In this document: positions 17,662 to 25,271 of the stretch, piece by piece
Position numbering within the stretch: the stretch's first letter is position 1
Layout: each line of letters begins with the position of its first letter
DNA from: Dehalococcoidia bacterium
GTDB lineage: Bacteria > Chloroflexota > Dehalococcoidia > Tepidiformales > Tepidiformaceae
Direction: 5' to 3'
Length of the DNA stretch: 64,000 nucleotides
Assembly (NCBI GenBank): GCA_020432045.1
Contig: JAGQHB010000060.1
Location: 22,271-86,270, forward strand
Made by a program: the position numbers and the translations under genes
Notes under the pieces: model-generated
Told to the model about the DNA's origin: nothing
The model's database searches: none
What the model saw: only the letters and a program-made list of their open reading frames with translations

Positions 17662-17689
17662 TTGAATGGGAGCGCGGACGGGATACTAT
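17662..17689 (+). promoter_or_regulatory. candidate sigma-70-type promoter
   Basis: TTGAAT (17662-17667) and TACTAT (17684-17689) are separated by 16 bases, 31 bases before the ATG of the phosphodiester glycosidase gene and in a gap between divergent genes. Matches to -35 and -10 consensus are partial. Inference from sequence only. Confidence 0.35.
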
Positions 17690-17719
17690 CTGCGTGTGTT
17701 ACGTCGAGTGAGGGGCGAG

Positions 17720-18991
17720 ATGGACGCGGCCGACAGTCCCGTCCCGGCGACGAACGCAGTCGAGACACATTCGGCGCACAGTAGGCGTTGGCGGCGCGCC
17801 CTGCTGTTCGTGACGGCGGGAACGCTTGTCGCGGGTGGCCTGGCCTTCACCCAGAAGGATCGCTACACAGACAACCTCGCGGAGCTGAGCCGGAGCGTTA
17901 TCGGGAATGAGAACACGGCGAAGGTCGAACGGGTGTACTTCCGGATCCAGGATCGCGTAGACCGGACGAAGTACCGCCTCCTTGGCGGCAAGGGCAGGGC
18001 GTTCGAAGAGCACGTAACAGTCCAGTATGTGGTGCGCGAGCCGGGCCCGGTCATCGTCATCGACCGGAGGGCGAAGCCGGCGGACGAGCGCCCGGAGCTG
18101 CTTGACTTCCCGGCGCCGCCACCACCGCCGCTCCCGGTGTTGGAGCTGCCGAAGGTGCATCGGCTGCGGGAGAAACCTGACCCGGGCGAAGGTGAGTGGA
18201 CGACGGCGGGACTGCCGCGTACGACCCCGGAACGCCCGTTGATGGCGAAGACATTCGTGAGGCCGGATCCGGCGCGGCCTTACGCGGTGGCCGGGATACT
18301 GCTGGTCGATTCGCACCGGACACAGATGAAGATGGTCGGTGGGACCAAGGATCCCGGCGGCGACCGTGGGGTGGCTGGCCCCGGGGCCATCCCCGATGCC
18401 GACCATGGAAACCTGCTTGTGGCGTGGAATGGTGGTTTCCAGGGCCCGCACGGTGGGTTCGGGATGGTTGCAAACGGAAAGGAGTACCGGCCGTTGCGCA
18501 CCGGGCTTGCGACCGTTGCGGTGATGGAGGACGGCAGCCTGAAGATGGGTGAATGGGGAAGAACGCTGACCCGCGAGCCGGACATGGTCGCTATCCGGCA
18601 GAACGCGGCACTCCTCGTCGAGAACTGCGAAGTGAGTCCCCGCACGACCGAGGGAAACGACACCTGGGGTTACGTGCAGGTGGATTCGTCGGAATTCATC
18701 ACCTGGCGGTCGGCGATCGGACTCACGCGTGACGGAAATCTGATCGTTGCGGCGGGCAACTCACTGAGCGCGGCGACACTGGCGAAGGCGCTGTGGGCAG
18801 CGGGGGCGTGTACGGCGATGCAACTCGACATCAACACGCCCTACGTCCTGACAAGCCTGTTCTTCAAGGAGCAAGATGGGACGCTGCGGGCTGAACGGTT
18901 CATGGCATCGATGCCGGATTCGCCCGGACGGTTCCTGCGCACACAAGAACGTGACTTCATGTACCTGACGTACCACGCGGCCGCACCGTAG
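17720..18991 (+). CDS. phosphodiester glycosidase family protein (NAGPA-like), membrane anchored
   Basis: A 423-residue protein with a short cytoplasmic N-terminus, one membrane helix (about 37-55, ALLFVTAGTLVAGGLAF), a Pro-rich spacer near 130-145 and a C-terminal domain of about 230 residues. The C-terminal domain resembles the phosphodiester glycosidase (DUF2233/NAGPA) fold: AWNGGFQGPHGGFGMVANGK and a late MQLDINTPYVLTSLF segment. Such enzymes cleave sugar-1-phosphodiesters outside the membrane, possibly on cell-wall polymers. The ATG at 17720 follows GAGGGG and is preferred over an upstream in-frame start at 17666. It faces the M15 peptidase gene. Confidence 0.75.
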   Translation: MDAADSPVPATNAVETHSAHSRRWRRALLFVTAGTLVAGGLAFTQKDRYTDNLAELSRSVIGNENTAKVERVYFRIQDRVDRTKYRLLGGKGRAFEEHVTVQYVVREPGPVIVIDRRAKPADERPELLDFPAPPPPPLPVLELPKVHRLREKPDPGEGEWTTAGLPRTTPERPLMAKTFVRPDPARPYAVAGILLVDSHRTQMKMVGGTKDPGGDRGVAGPGAIPDADHGNLLVAWNGGFQGPHGGFGMVANGKEYRPLRTGLATVAVMEDGSLKMGEWGRTLTREPDMVAIRQNAALLVENCEVSPRTTEGNDTWGYVQVDSSEFITWRSAIGLTRDGNLIVAAGNSLSAATLAKALWAAGACTAMQLDINTPYVLTSLFFKEQDGTLRAERFMASMPDSPGRFLRTQERDFMYLTYHAAAP

Positions 18992-19023
18992 GGGCAGGGG
19001 GTACAGGCGAGGAGCACAGGGAC

Positions 19024-19869
19024 TCAGGAACCGAGAAAGCGGTTCAGCGTCTGTCCAGAACCCAGATAGGCCGATGCGGTACCAGGCCCCAGGTAGCGCC
19101 AGTGCCAGGGTTCGTACGCGTAGCCGGTCTGGCCTTCGCGCCCGGGCGGGTAGCTCATCACGAAGCCGTAGCGGGCCGCGTTCTGTTGAAGCCACTGGCC
19201 CGCCGGGGAATCGCCGAACGAGCCGGAGAGGTCGTTGATATCGACCGTCGTGCCGAGTTGGTGCTCACTATGCCCGGGCTTAGCGCTAGTGTTCTGGTCG
19301 GGGCCGAAAGCAGCCACTTCCTGATCGTACAGCTGCTTCTGGACGTCATAACCGCGGTAGGCGCTGATGATGTAGATGTCGATGCCGTCGGCCGAGGCAT
19401 CGGCCTTCATGGAGTTCCAGGCGGCGGCCGCCTCTGCGTTGAGGGAGAAGCCCTCGACCTCAACGAGTGGGCCGACCACGCAATCGCGCGAAATACGGTG
19501 GTCCTGATCGACGGGTGCGAGCAGGCCGCAGCCAACGAGTGGCGACGGATCCTCGGTCGGAGTGGCCCGCGGTGTTGACGGTTCGGCCGTCCCAGCCGTT
19601 GGGGTCGCGGGTGCTGACGTTGGCGAACTGGCCGGACTCGTGGGCGACGGCTCAGGCGTCGCGACCGAAGGCTGGACGGTCGTGCCGGTCGCAGAAGGCG
19701 TTGCGGCGATACTCGAAGGGGAGGCGGGGGAGGCGCTACCGGAACCGCAGGCCGCATTTGTGAAGATGGCGACAGCCGTAAGAATGCTCAGCGCCAGAAC
19801 CGCCAGACCAAGGTAGTACCAGGGCTGCCAGCGGACGTCATCGGCGGCAGGGGTTACGGGAGGGGGCAC
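19024..19869 (-). CDS. M15 family D-alanyl-D-alanine carboxypeptidase (VanY-like)
   Basis: A 281-residue extracytoplasmic peptidase. A membrane anchor (about 17-40) is followed by a Ser/Thr/Pro/Ala-rich linker of roughly 60 residues. The VanY-type zinc peptidase domain then shows SAYRGYDVQ, GHSEHQLGTTVDI (first zinc His and Asp) and EPWHWRYLG (second zinc His). It should trim the terminal D-Ala of peptidoglycan stem peptides. The residue three before C41 is not a lipobox residue, so it is probably a type II membrane anchor and not a lipoprotein. GTG start at 19869. Confidence 0.9.
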   Translation of the reverse strand: MPPPVTPAADDVRWQPWYYLGLAVLALSILTAVAIFTNAACGSGSASPASPSSIAATPSATGTTVQPSVATPEPSPTSPASSPTSAPATPTAGTAEPSTPRATPTEDPSPLVGCGLLAPVDQDHRISRDCVVGPLVEVEGFSLNAEAAAAWNSMKADASADGIDIYIISAYRGYDVQKQLYDQEVAAFGPDQNTSAKPGHSEHQLGTTVDINDLSGSFGDSPAGQWLQQNAARYGFVMSYPPGREGQTGYAYEPWHWRYLGPGTASAYLGSGQTLNRFLGS

Positions 19870-19917
19870 GATCTCACCGTACGGCGTGTGCGCGTTAAGT
19901 TCACCGGCCGCGAAGCG

Positions 19918-20703
19918 TCAGGCCTGGGGGCGCGGATCGCGCTCGATATCGTCGAGGAAGGCGCGCAGCAGCGCATTTGTTACGGCGGGCTTTTCGAGCT
20001 GGACGAAGTGGCCAGCGCCGGCGACCGGCTCCTGTCGAATGAACATTGCGCGGTCGCGAAGCCAGACCGGGTCTCCCAACGGGCGGCCTGCCCAGATCGC
20101 CATGAAGGGCTTCTTGTCGGCGAGCGCCACGAGCTCCGCGAGACGGTGAGGAGGCACCGGAGTCGAGAGCATCCCGGCGGCGACTTCGTGCGGGCAGCCA
20201 AGCATCATGTTGCGGACGCGTTCCCGGGTTTCAGGGGATGTGGCCTCGGCCCAGAAGCTCTCCAGGAGAGGCTCCAATGGTCCCGTCGTGCCCGCTTCCA
20301 GGATGCGGCCAGCCAGAGCTGCCCCATCAAATCCCCGGGGCCCAACCGGCGAATCAGCGATGAGGATGGCACGAACAAGGCCGGGCCGCAGTGCATTCAG
20401 GAGGAGTGCGACGAGCCCGCCGAGACTATGGCCAACGACCGCGGCGCTGGCGATCCCCAAGACATCGAGGACTGCTGCGACATCGGCTGCCTGTTGCTCC
20501 ACATCGAACGGTCCGGCGGCCGGTGTCTGCCCACGACCGCGCAGGGAAATGGCGACGCAGCGGTGGTCGCGCGACAGGTCATCGACCTGGGGCTGCCATG
20601 CGGACGCATCGCAGGCGAGCCCGTGGATGAAGACGAAGACCGGTTCGCCGGCGCCTACATCGAGAACATCGAAATCGAGTTCATTGGCACGGACGACTGT
20701 CAC
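19918..20703 (-). CDS. alpha/beta hydrolase
   Basis: A 261-residue alpha/beta-fold hydrolase with the oxyanion motif VFIHGLACDASAW, nucleophile elbow VGHSLGGL and catalytic histidine in GAGHFVQLEKP. Family includes esterases, lactonases and C-C bond hydrolases; substrate unknown. It begins by ATGA overlap with the preceding, unrelated-length hydrolase gene, so both are co-translated. The 48 bases after its stop and before the M15 start contain nothing notable. Confidence 0.9.
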   Translation of the reverse strand: MTVVRANELDFDVLDVGAGEPVFVFIHGLACDASAWQPQVDDLSRDHRCVAISLRGRGQTPAAGPFDVEQQAADVAAVLDVLGIASAAVVGHSLGGLVALLLNALRPGLVRAILIADSPVGPRGFDGAALAGRILEAGTTGPLEPLLESFWAEATSPETRERVRNMMLGCPHEVAAGMLSTPVPPHRLAELVALADKKPFMAIWAGRPLGDPVWLRDRAMFIRQEPVAGAGHFVQLEKPAVTNALLRAFLDDIERDPRPQA

Positions 20704-21938
20704 TTTTTCGGGCCTGCCAACATGCGGCGGGGAGCGAAACTGACGATACGCCAGGCAAGGCGAGCACCGCGGCGCGTCGTGCTCTTGCGGCGATGTGGCA
20801 CTGCGGCGGGGACGGCTGCGACGGCATCGCGGGCGCGGCCCATGGCACTGGCGGCGACGGCATCAAGACTGTCGACGACCTGGGCAGCCGGATTTTGCGA
20901 GCGGCGACGCTGCTTCTTTTCGCTCGACGCGCCTTTGACGAGGAGAATCGTTGCAAGTGCGGCGATGGCTCCCCCAGCGACGAGGACGCCAGTGAGCACG
21001 CCGGGACGGCGGCGGGATGCGCGGTCCTGCTCGGTGACCAATGCTGTGAGGGGAGGCGGCGTGGCCTCAACATAGGGCTCGAATTTACCGGCAGCGACAT
21101 CGTCGAGGAAGAGCGAGACGGCTTCCGTGAAATCGTCGGGGTTGTCGCCGGGGACGCTGTGGCCGGCACCTGGCACCGTAACGAGGCGTGCTCGTTGCAT
21201 TTCGCGGACGCAGCGGTCCGCTACATCGGGCTTGAGCACGTCGCTCTCACCACCGCGGACGAGCAGCACGGGGGGACGAAGCTCGCGGAACATCTTCCAG
21301 GTTTCATCGTTGGACAGTTCATTTCCGATACGGAGGCCGCTATCGGGCTGACGGAATCGCTTGTCGAACTTCCAGGTCCACTTGCCATTCTCCATCTGGC
21401 GTAGCCGGTGGCGCATGCGCTCGCGGATGTTCTCGATGGTGCGGCGCTGGTTGAACTGGTGAGCCATCTGAACGAATTCTTCGAAGTCCAGCTCATCGGG
21501 GCCACGGGTGAATCGCATGATGTTATCGACACCTTCGCGGGCGGCTTCAGGGCCAACATCGACGAGCACGAGGGCTGAGACGCGTGATGGGTAGCTCGCC
21601 GTGTAGGAGACGGAGTTCAAGCCACCCATGCTGTGGCCGATGAGGATGAACCGCTCTATTCCCAGTGCTTCGCGGAACCCTTCGAGGTCGCGGACGAAGG
21701 CTTCGCGGCTGTAGTCGCCTTCATCGGACCAGGCGCTATCGCCGTGGCCGCGCTGATCGAGAGCGATCAGGTGGTAGCGGTCGGCCAGGCGGCCGGCAAA
21801 CTCATCGAACATATGCCCGGAGACACCGAAGCCGTGGAGCATGATGATCGGGGGAGCCGCGGGATCACCCCACTCCTGATAATGGAGCGAAATTCCCGAA
21901 ACGGTGACCTGCTGATCGAGGTAGGAAAGCGCGGTCAT
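20700..21938 (-). CDS. alpha/beta hydrolase with C-terminal membrane anchor and basic tail
   Basis: A 412-residue protein. Residues 1-280 form an alpha/beta hydrolase (IIMLHGFGVSGHMFDEF, nucleophile elbow IGHSMGGLNS, histidine in VPGAGHSVPGDNP). The rest is unusual: a linker, a membrane helix (GVLTGVLVAGGAIAALATIL) and a strongly basic tail of about 90 residues ending APRRMLAGPKK. The enzyme is therefore probably tethered to the membrane by its C-terminus. The ATG at 21938 follows a perfect GGAGGT six bases upstream, so an earlier in-frame start at 22013 is rejected. Confidence 0.88.
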   Translation of the reverse strand: MTALSYLDQQVTVSGISLHYQEWGDPAAPPIIMLHGFGVSGHMFDEFAGRLADRYHLIALDQRGHGDSAWSDEGDYSREAFVRDLEGFREALGIERFILIGHSMGGLNSVSYTASYPSRVSALVLVDVGPEAAREGVDNIMRFTRGPDELDFEEFVQMAHQFNQRRTIENIRERMRHRLRQMENGKWTWKFDKRFRQPDSGLRIGNELSNDETWKMFRELRPPVLLVRGGESDVLKPDVADRCVREMQRARLVTVPGAGHSVPGDNPDDFTEAVSLFLDDVAAGKFEPYVEATPPPLTALVTEQDRASRRRPGVLTGVLVAGGAIAALATILLVKGASSEKKQRRRSQNPAAQVVDSLDAVAASAMGRARDAVAAVPAAVPHRRKSTTRRGARLAWRIVSFAPRRMLAGPKK

Positions 21939-22025
21939 AGCAAGACCTCCACAAGACTGGGCGCGTGTGAACAGAGATGATACTACCGGCCGCAGCGCGG
22001 AAGACCCACGCAAGCAGGAGCAGCA

Positions 22026-22520
22026 ATGACGACGACCCGGCGCATCCCGGACCCGACGATGATGGCAAGGCTTCAGTTGAGTGTAAAAGGCGTCGACTGG
22101 GCAGCTTCATTGATGGCGCCATTCCAGCACGAAGAGATTGACGGGGAGTGGTCAGCGCACCGTCACGTTTTCCATCTGCTGGGGAACGAGCGCGTATTCC
22201 AGGAACGTATCAGGCTCGCGATGGAGCAGGACGGCGCGATTTTCGAGCGATGGGACAGCCAGCGCCACGCGCAGGACCCCTACCAGAAGGATTCCGACAT
22301 CGAACTACTGGCGGAGGAGTTCGTCGGAGCGAGAACGGAGACGTTTGAACTGTTCAAGTCTTTGACGCCGGAGCAATGGTCGCGAACGTTCACGTGGCCC
22401 GATGGCCGCGTCTGCGACATGGCCTGGTTGGGCGAGAAAGTGCTCTGGCACGCGTTGGATCACTTCGCGACACTGCTGGATATGCACGGGCATTTCGCCC
22501 CATTGCAAGCATCCGGGTAG
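22026..22520 (+). CDS. DinB/DUF664-like four-helix protein
   Basis: A 164-residue protein resembling DinB-superfamily four-helix bundles that coordinate a metal with three histidines. Candidate ligands are H45 or H47 in WSAHRHVFHLL and the pair in VLWHALDHFATLL near residues 141-145. DinB relatives include mycothiol- or bacillithiol-dependent transferases and many unknowns. AGGAG lies five bases before the ATG. It is followed, 16 bases on, by the second PHP gene. A second DinB-like protein at 51912-52442 is only distantly similar. Confidence 0.7.
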   Translation: MTTTRRIPDPTMMARLQLSVKGVDWAASLMAPFQHEEIDGEWSAHRHVFHLLGNERVFQERIRLAMEQDGAIFERWDSQRHAQDPYQKDSDIELLAEEFVGARTETFELFKSLTPEQWSRTFTWPDGRVCDMAWLGEKVLWHALDHFATLLDMHGHFAPLQASG

Positions 22521-22536
22521 TGGCGGCCGCAACCGG

Positions 22537-23127
22537 GTGTTGATTGACCTCCATTGCCACTCGTTCCCGCGTTCGCAGTGCAGCACGCTGGAGCCCGGGC
22601 AGCTCATCGATCTGGCCCGGGAACGCGGCCTCGACGGGTTCTGCCTGACTGAGCATGACCAGACCTGGCCGGCCGAAGAGCTGGCTGTGCTGGGGAAACG
22701 AACAGGATTCCCGGTGTTCGCGGGGATTGAGCTTTCCACCGACATGGGCCACGTCCTGGGTTATGGCCTGGAAGGGACCGGGTCGCCACTGCATGTAGCC
22801 GGGACCGTCCACAATTTGGCGGTCGCCTGTGGTGCGGTGCTCTACCTCGCGCACCCGGCACGGGATGGCCTGTTGAAGCTGGACCGGCACACGATCGAAT
22901 ACTTCGATGGCGTAGAGGGTATGAACGGATCGGATTCGAGGTTGCAGAACCTTGCAGCGACAGAACTCGGCAAGGGATTCCGGCACCCACCTATCGGTGG
23001 GTCCGACGCGCACTCGCCGGGGGAAGTGGGCCGAGCAGCAACGCGCTTCCAAGTCCGGATCGAGACGCAAGCTGAACTGGTGCAGGCGTTGCGTGCGGGC
23101 CGCTACGAGGCAGTCCGGCTGGATTAG
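22537..23127 (+). CDS. PHP domain metal-dependent phosphoesterase, copy 2
   Basis: A 196-residue PHP protein, paralogous to the one at 11049-11711. Motifs in order: LIDLHCHSFPRS, FCLTEHDQTW, GIELSTDMGH, YLAHPARDG and GGSDAHSPGEVG. All expected metal ligands appear present. No ATG precedes the conserved N-terminus in frame after the DinB stop; GTG at 22537 gives the family-typical start two residues before IDLH. Its stop codon lies in the loop of a perfect hairpin (23116-23136). Substrate unknown. Confidence 0.87.
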   Translation: MLIDLHCHSFPRSQCSTLEPGQLIDLARERGLDGFCLTEHDQTWPAEELAVLGKRTGFPVFAGIELSTDMGHVLGYGLEGTGSPLHVAGTVHNLAVACGAVLYLAHPARDGLLKLDRHTIEYFDGVEGMNGSDSRLQNLAATELGKGFRHPPIGGSDAHSPGEVGRAATRFQVRIETQAELVQALRAGRYEAVRLD

Positions 23128-23136
23128 ATCCAGCCG
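23116..23136. terminator. bidirectional hairpin between convergent PHP and lysR genes
   Basis: CGGCTGGAT (23116-23124) pairs perfectly with ATCCAGCCG (23128-23136); the three-base loop is the TAG stop of the PHP gene. The structure fills the gap to the convergent lysR stop at 23137. No T-tract follows on either strand, so termination is inferred from position and stability. Confidence 0.5.
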
Positions 23137-24060
23137 TTAGGGCGGGAGTTCGCGTGTATACATCTCGCCGACAAGTTCGAGGAATGCCGCCATTGGGCCG
23201 GGCTGTGTCTTGTTCCGGCGGTACATGATGCCGATATCGCGAGTGACTGGTTCCGATGCCTCGACATGAATCTTATGGAGTGTACCGAGGCGAATCTCGC
23301 GTTCGACCGAGACTTCAGGGATGAGGGCGATGCCGAGATTGGCCTCGACCATCTTCTTCGTGGCTTCGATGCTGTCGAGCTGCATGCGCTGGGCGGGCAT
23401 CATGCCGACATCACGAAAGAGGCCGAGGATCATGCCGTAGTAGCCGGAGTCACGGTCGAAGAGGATGAGCGAATCCTCGGCCAACTCGTCAACACGAACG
23501 ACACCACGCTTGGCGAAACGATGGTTAGAGGAGACGACGAGGACCAACTCATCCTGGTAGAGCGTCACAGTGCGGGCTTCGGGGTGATGAATGGGCCGGC
23601 CGATAGCGACCTGTGCGTCGTCGGTAAGGACGAGATCGAGAATCTCATCCGAGTGGCCCGTGCGGACGACGACATCGATGCCGGGGTAGTGGTCATTGAA
23701 GACCTTGAGAATGCGGGGGAGGACGTAGGTGCCCACGGCGGGTGCTGTGCCGATGGTGAGACGGCCAGCCGAGCCATCGCGAGTGCCGCGGAGAAGCGTG
23801 AGCCCGTCTCCGAGGGTGCGCATGACGCGCTGGGCATAGGGAAGGAAGGCGCGACCCGCATCGGTCAGGCGGACGCCTCGGCCCATCCGTTCGAAGAGTG
23901 GTTGTCCAACTTCCCGTTCCAGCGTCTGAATGCGGTTCGAAAGGGAGGGCTGAGCGACGTTCAGAAGTTCGGCGGCGCGACTAAAGCTCCCGCTGTCTGC
24001 GGCGGCGATGAAGGCTTCGATCTGAGCAAGCTCGACGTGAGGATTGAGCACGTGTGCCAT
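23137..24060 (-). CDS. LysR family transcriptional regulator
   Basis: A 307-residue LysR-type regulator. The N-terminal winged helix-turn-helix is textbook (FIAAADSGSFSRAAELLNVA, then LEREVGQPLFERMGRGVRLT), followed by the two-lobed effector domain. The regulator lies downstream of korAB on the same strand but beyond a strong terminator, so it is probably transcribed alone. A palindrome directly upstream suggests autoregulation. The effector and the targets are unknown; korAB or the PHP/hydrolase genes are candidates by proximity only. Confidence 0.93.
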   Translation of the reverse strand: MAHVLNPHVELAQIEAFIAAADSGSFSRAAELLNVAQPSLSNRIQTLEREVGQPLFERMGRGVRLTDAGRAFLPYAQRVMRTLGDGLTLLRGTRDGSAGRLTIGTAPAVGTYVLPRILKVFNDHYPGIDVVVRTGHSDEILDLVLTDDAQVAIGRPIHHPEARTVTLYQDELVLVVSSNHRFAKRGVVRVDELAEDSLILFDRDSGYYGMILGLFRDVGMMPAQRMQLDSIEATKKMVEANLGIALIPEVSVEREIRLGTLHKIHVEASEPVTRDIGIMYRRNKTQPGPMAAFLELVGEMYTRELPP

Positions 24061-24069
24061 AGCTTCGAA

Positions 24070-24093
24070 CTATAGATCAATGTCGCGCTATAG
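24070..24093. promoter_or_regulatory. CTATAG inverted pair upstream of lysR (candidate LysR box)
   Basis: CTATAG (24070-24075) and CTATAG (24088-24093), each self-complementary, lie 12 bases apart and 10-33 bases upstream of the lysR ATG. This gives an inverted repeat with A/T half sites as expected for a LysR-type T-N11-A box, in a position suited to autorepression. Known biology of LysR regulators supports the idea; the assignment is inference. Confidence 0.45.
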
Positions 24094-24164
24094 CATCCAC
24101 CAGTGGGCAGGCAGTGGGATATCGCGATGCTTGATGGCGCCACGGGGACCTGGAAGGGAACGCA

Positions 24165-24199
24165 GAAGAGGCCGTCCGGGGTGACCGGACGGCCTCTTC
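24165..24199 (-). terminator. terminator downstream of korAB
   Basis: A perfect 15-base-pair stem (24165-24179 with 24185-24199) around a 5-base loop lies 23 bases after the korB stop. The stem contains GAGGCCGTCCGG and its complement. Only a weak T-rich run follows on the minus strand (TTCCCTTCC). It separates korAB from lysR. Confidence 0.75.
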
Positions 24200-24221
24200 G
24201 ACGGGGTTGCCGGGGGCAGGG

Positions 24222-25268
24222 TCAGTCCACGACCCAGGTCTCGCCACCGCGAAGGAGGGAGTTGAAGTCGGGTGTGCCGCCGGCCTGCGCGTGCGCGACC
24301 TGCTCAGACACGAGGTCTTCGTAGGTCGGGGCATCGACGGCGCGGAAAATGCCGACGGGGACGGGATATTCGGGATAGTCCATGCCGGCAAGGATGCTTG
24401 CAAGGACGGGATTGGCGGTGGTGTCGTGATGGATGAGGCTGGAGTCATCCGCGACATCGTGGACGACCTCGGGCATGAATCCGTTGAGGCGGATGCCGTG
24501 CTCGTTGTTGGAGCCGAACCGCATCGGCTTGCCGTTTTCAAGGTAGAGCATCTTGTCCTGCCGGACCTCTTTGTCGGTGAATGCCGCGAATGCGTTGTCA
24601 TTGAAGACGTTGCAGTTCTGGTAGACCTCGACAAAGGAGATGCCCTTGTGGCGGGCGGCAGCATCAAGCGTCTGTTCCAGGTGCTTGATGTCGCGGTCGA
24701 TGGTGCGGGCGACGAACGTGGCACCGGCGGCGAGCGCAATCTTGATCGGGCTCAGCGGCGATTCGGTGGTGCCGACGGGAGAGGACTTGGTGATCTTCCC
24801 AATCTCGGAGGTCGGCGAGTATTGGCCCTTGGTGAGGCCATAGATGCGGTTGTTGAAGAGCACGACCGTGAGGTCAAGATTTCGGCGCATGGCATGGAGC
24901 AGATGGTTGCCGCCAATGCTGAGGCCGTCGCCGTCACCGGTGATGACGAAGACTTTGAGCTCGGGCCTTGTGACCTTCAGGCCACTGGCGAGCGTAAGTG
25001 CGCGGCCATGAATGCTATGGAATCCGTACGTCTCCACGTAGTAGGGGAAGCGGCTGGAGCAGCCAATGCCGCTGATGAAGACGAGATCTTCCCGGCGGAC
25101 GCCGAGGTTGGGCAGCATCTTCTGCATCTGGGCGAGGATGCCGTAGTCGCCGCAGCCAGGGCACCAGCGGACTTCCTGGTTTGAGACGAAATCTTTGCGG
25201 GTATAGACAGGCAGGTCATCGCCGATGAGCGAGCCATTATCGATGGGGACGGAGTAGGCGGTGGTCAT
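24222..25268 (-). CDS. korB: 2-oxoacid:ferredoxin oxidoreductase, beta subunit
   Basis: A 348-residue thiamine-diphosphate subunit of a 2-oxoacid (probably 2-oxoglutarate or pyruvate) ferredoxin oxidoreductase. TPP/Mg binding is shown by ITGDGDGLSIGGNH (109-122). Four cysteines, C36 and C39 (WCPGCGDYG), C70 (GIGCSSR) and C219 (QNCNVFND), match the single [4Fe-4S] cluster of this subunit. It works with KorA, whose gene ends three bases upstream. GGGAGG seven bases before the ATG. The pair resembles KorAB of actinobacteria, which oxidise 2-oxoglutarate; substrate is inferred. Confidence 0.94.
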   Translation of the reverse strand: MTTAYSVPIDNGSLIGDDLPVYTRKDFVSNQEVRWCPGCGDYGILAQMQKMLPNLGVRREDLVFISGIGCSSRFPYYVETYGFHSIHGRALTLASGLKVTRPELKVFVITGDGDGLSIGGNHLLHAMRRNLDLTVVLFNNRIYGLTKGQYSPTSEIGKITKSSPVGTTESPLSPIKIALAAGATFVARTIDRDIKHLEQTLDAAARHKGISFVEVYQNCNVFNDNAFAAFTDKEVRQDKMLYLENGKPMRFGSNNEHGIRLNGFMPEVVHDVADDSSLIHHDTTANPVLASILAGMDYPEYPVPVGIFRAVDAPTYEDLVSEQVAHAQAGGTPDFNSLLRGGETWVVD

Positions 25269-25271
25269 GGA

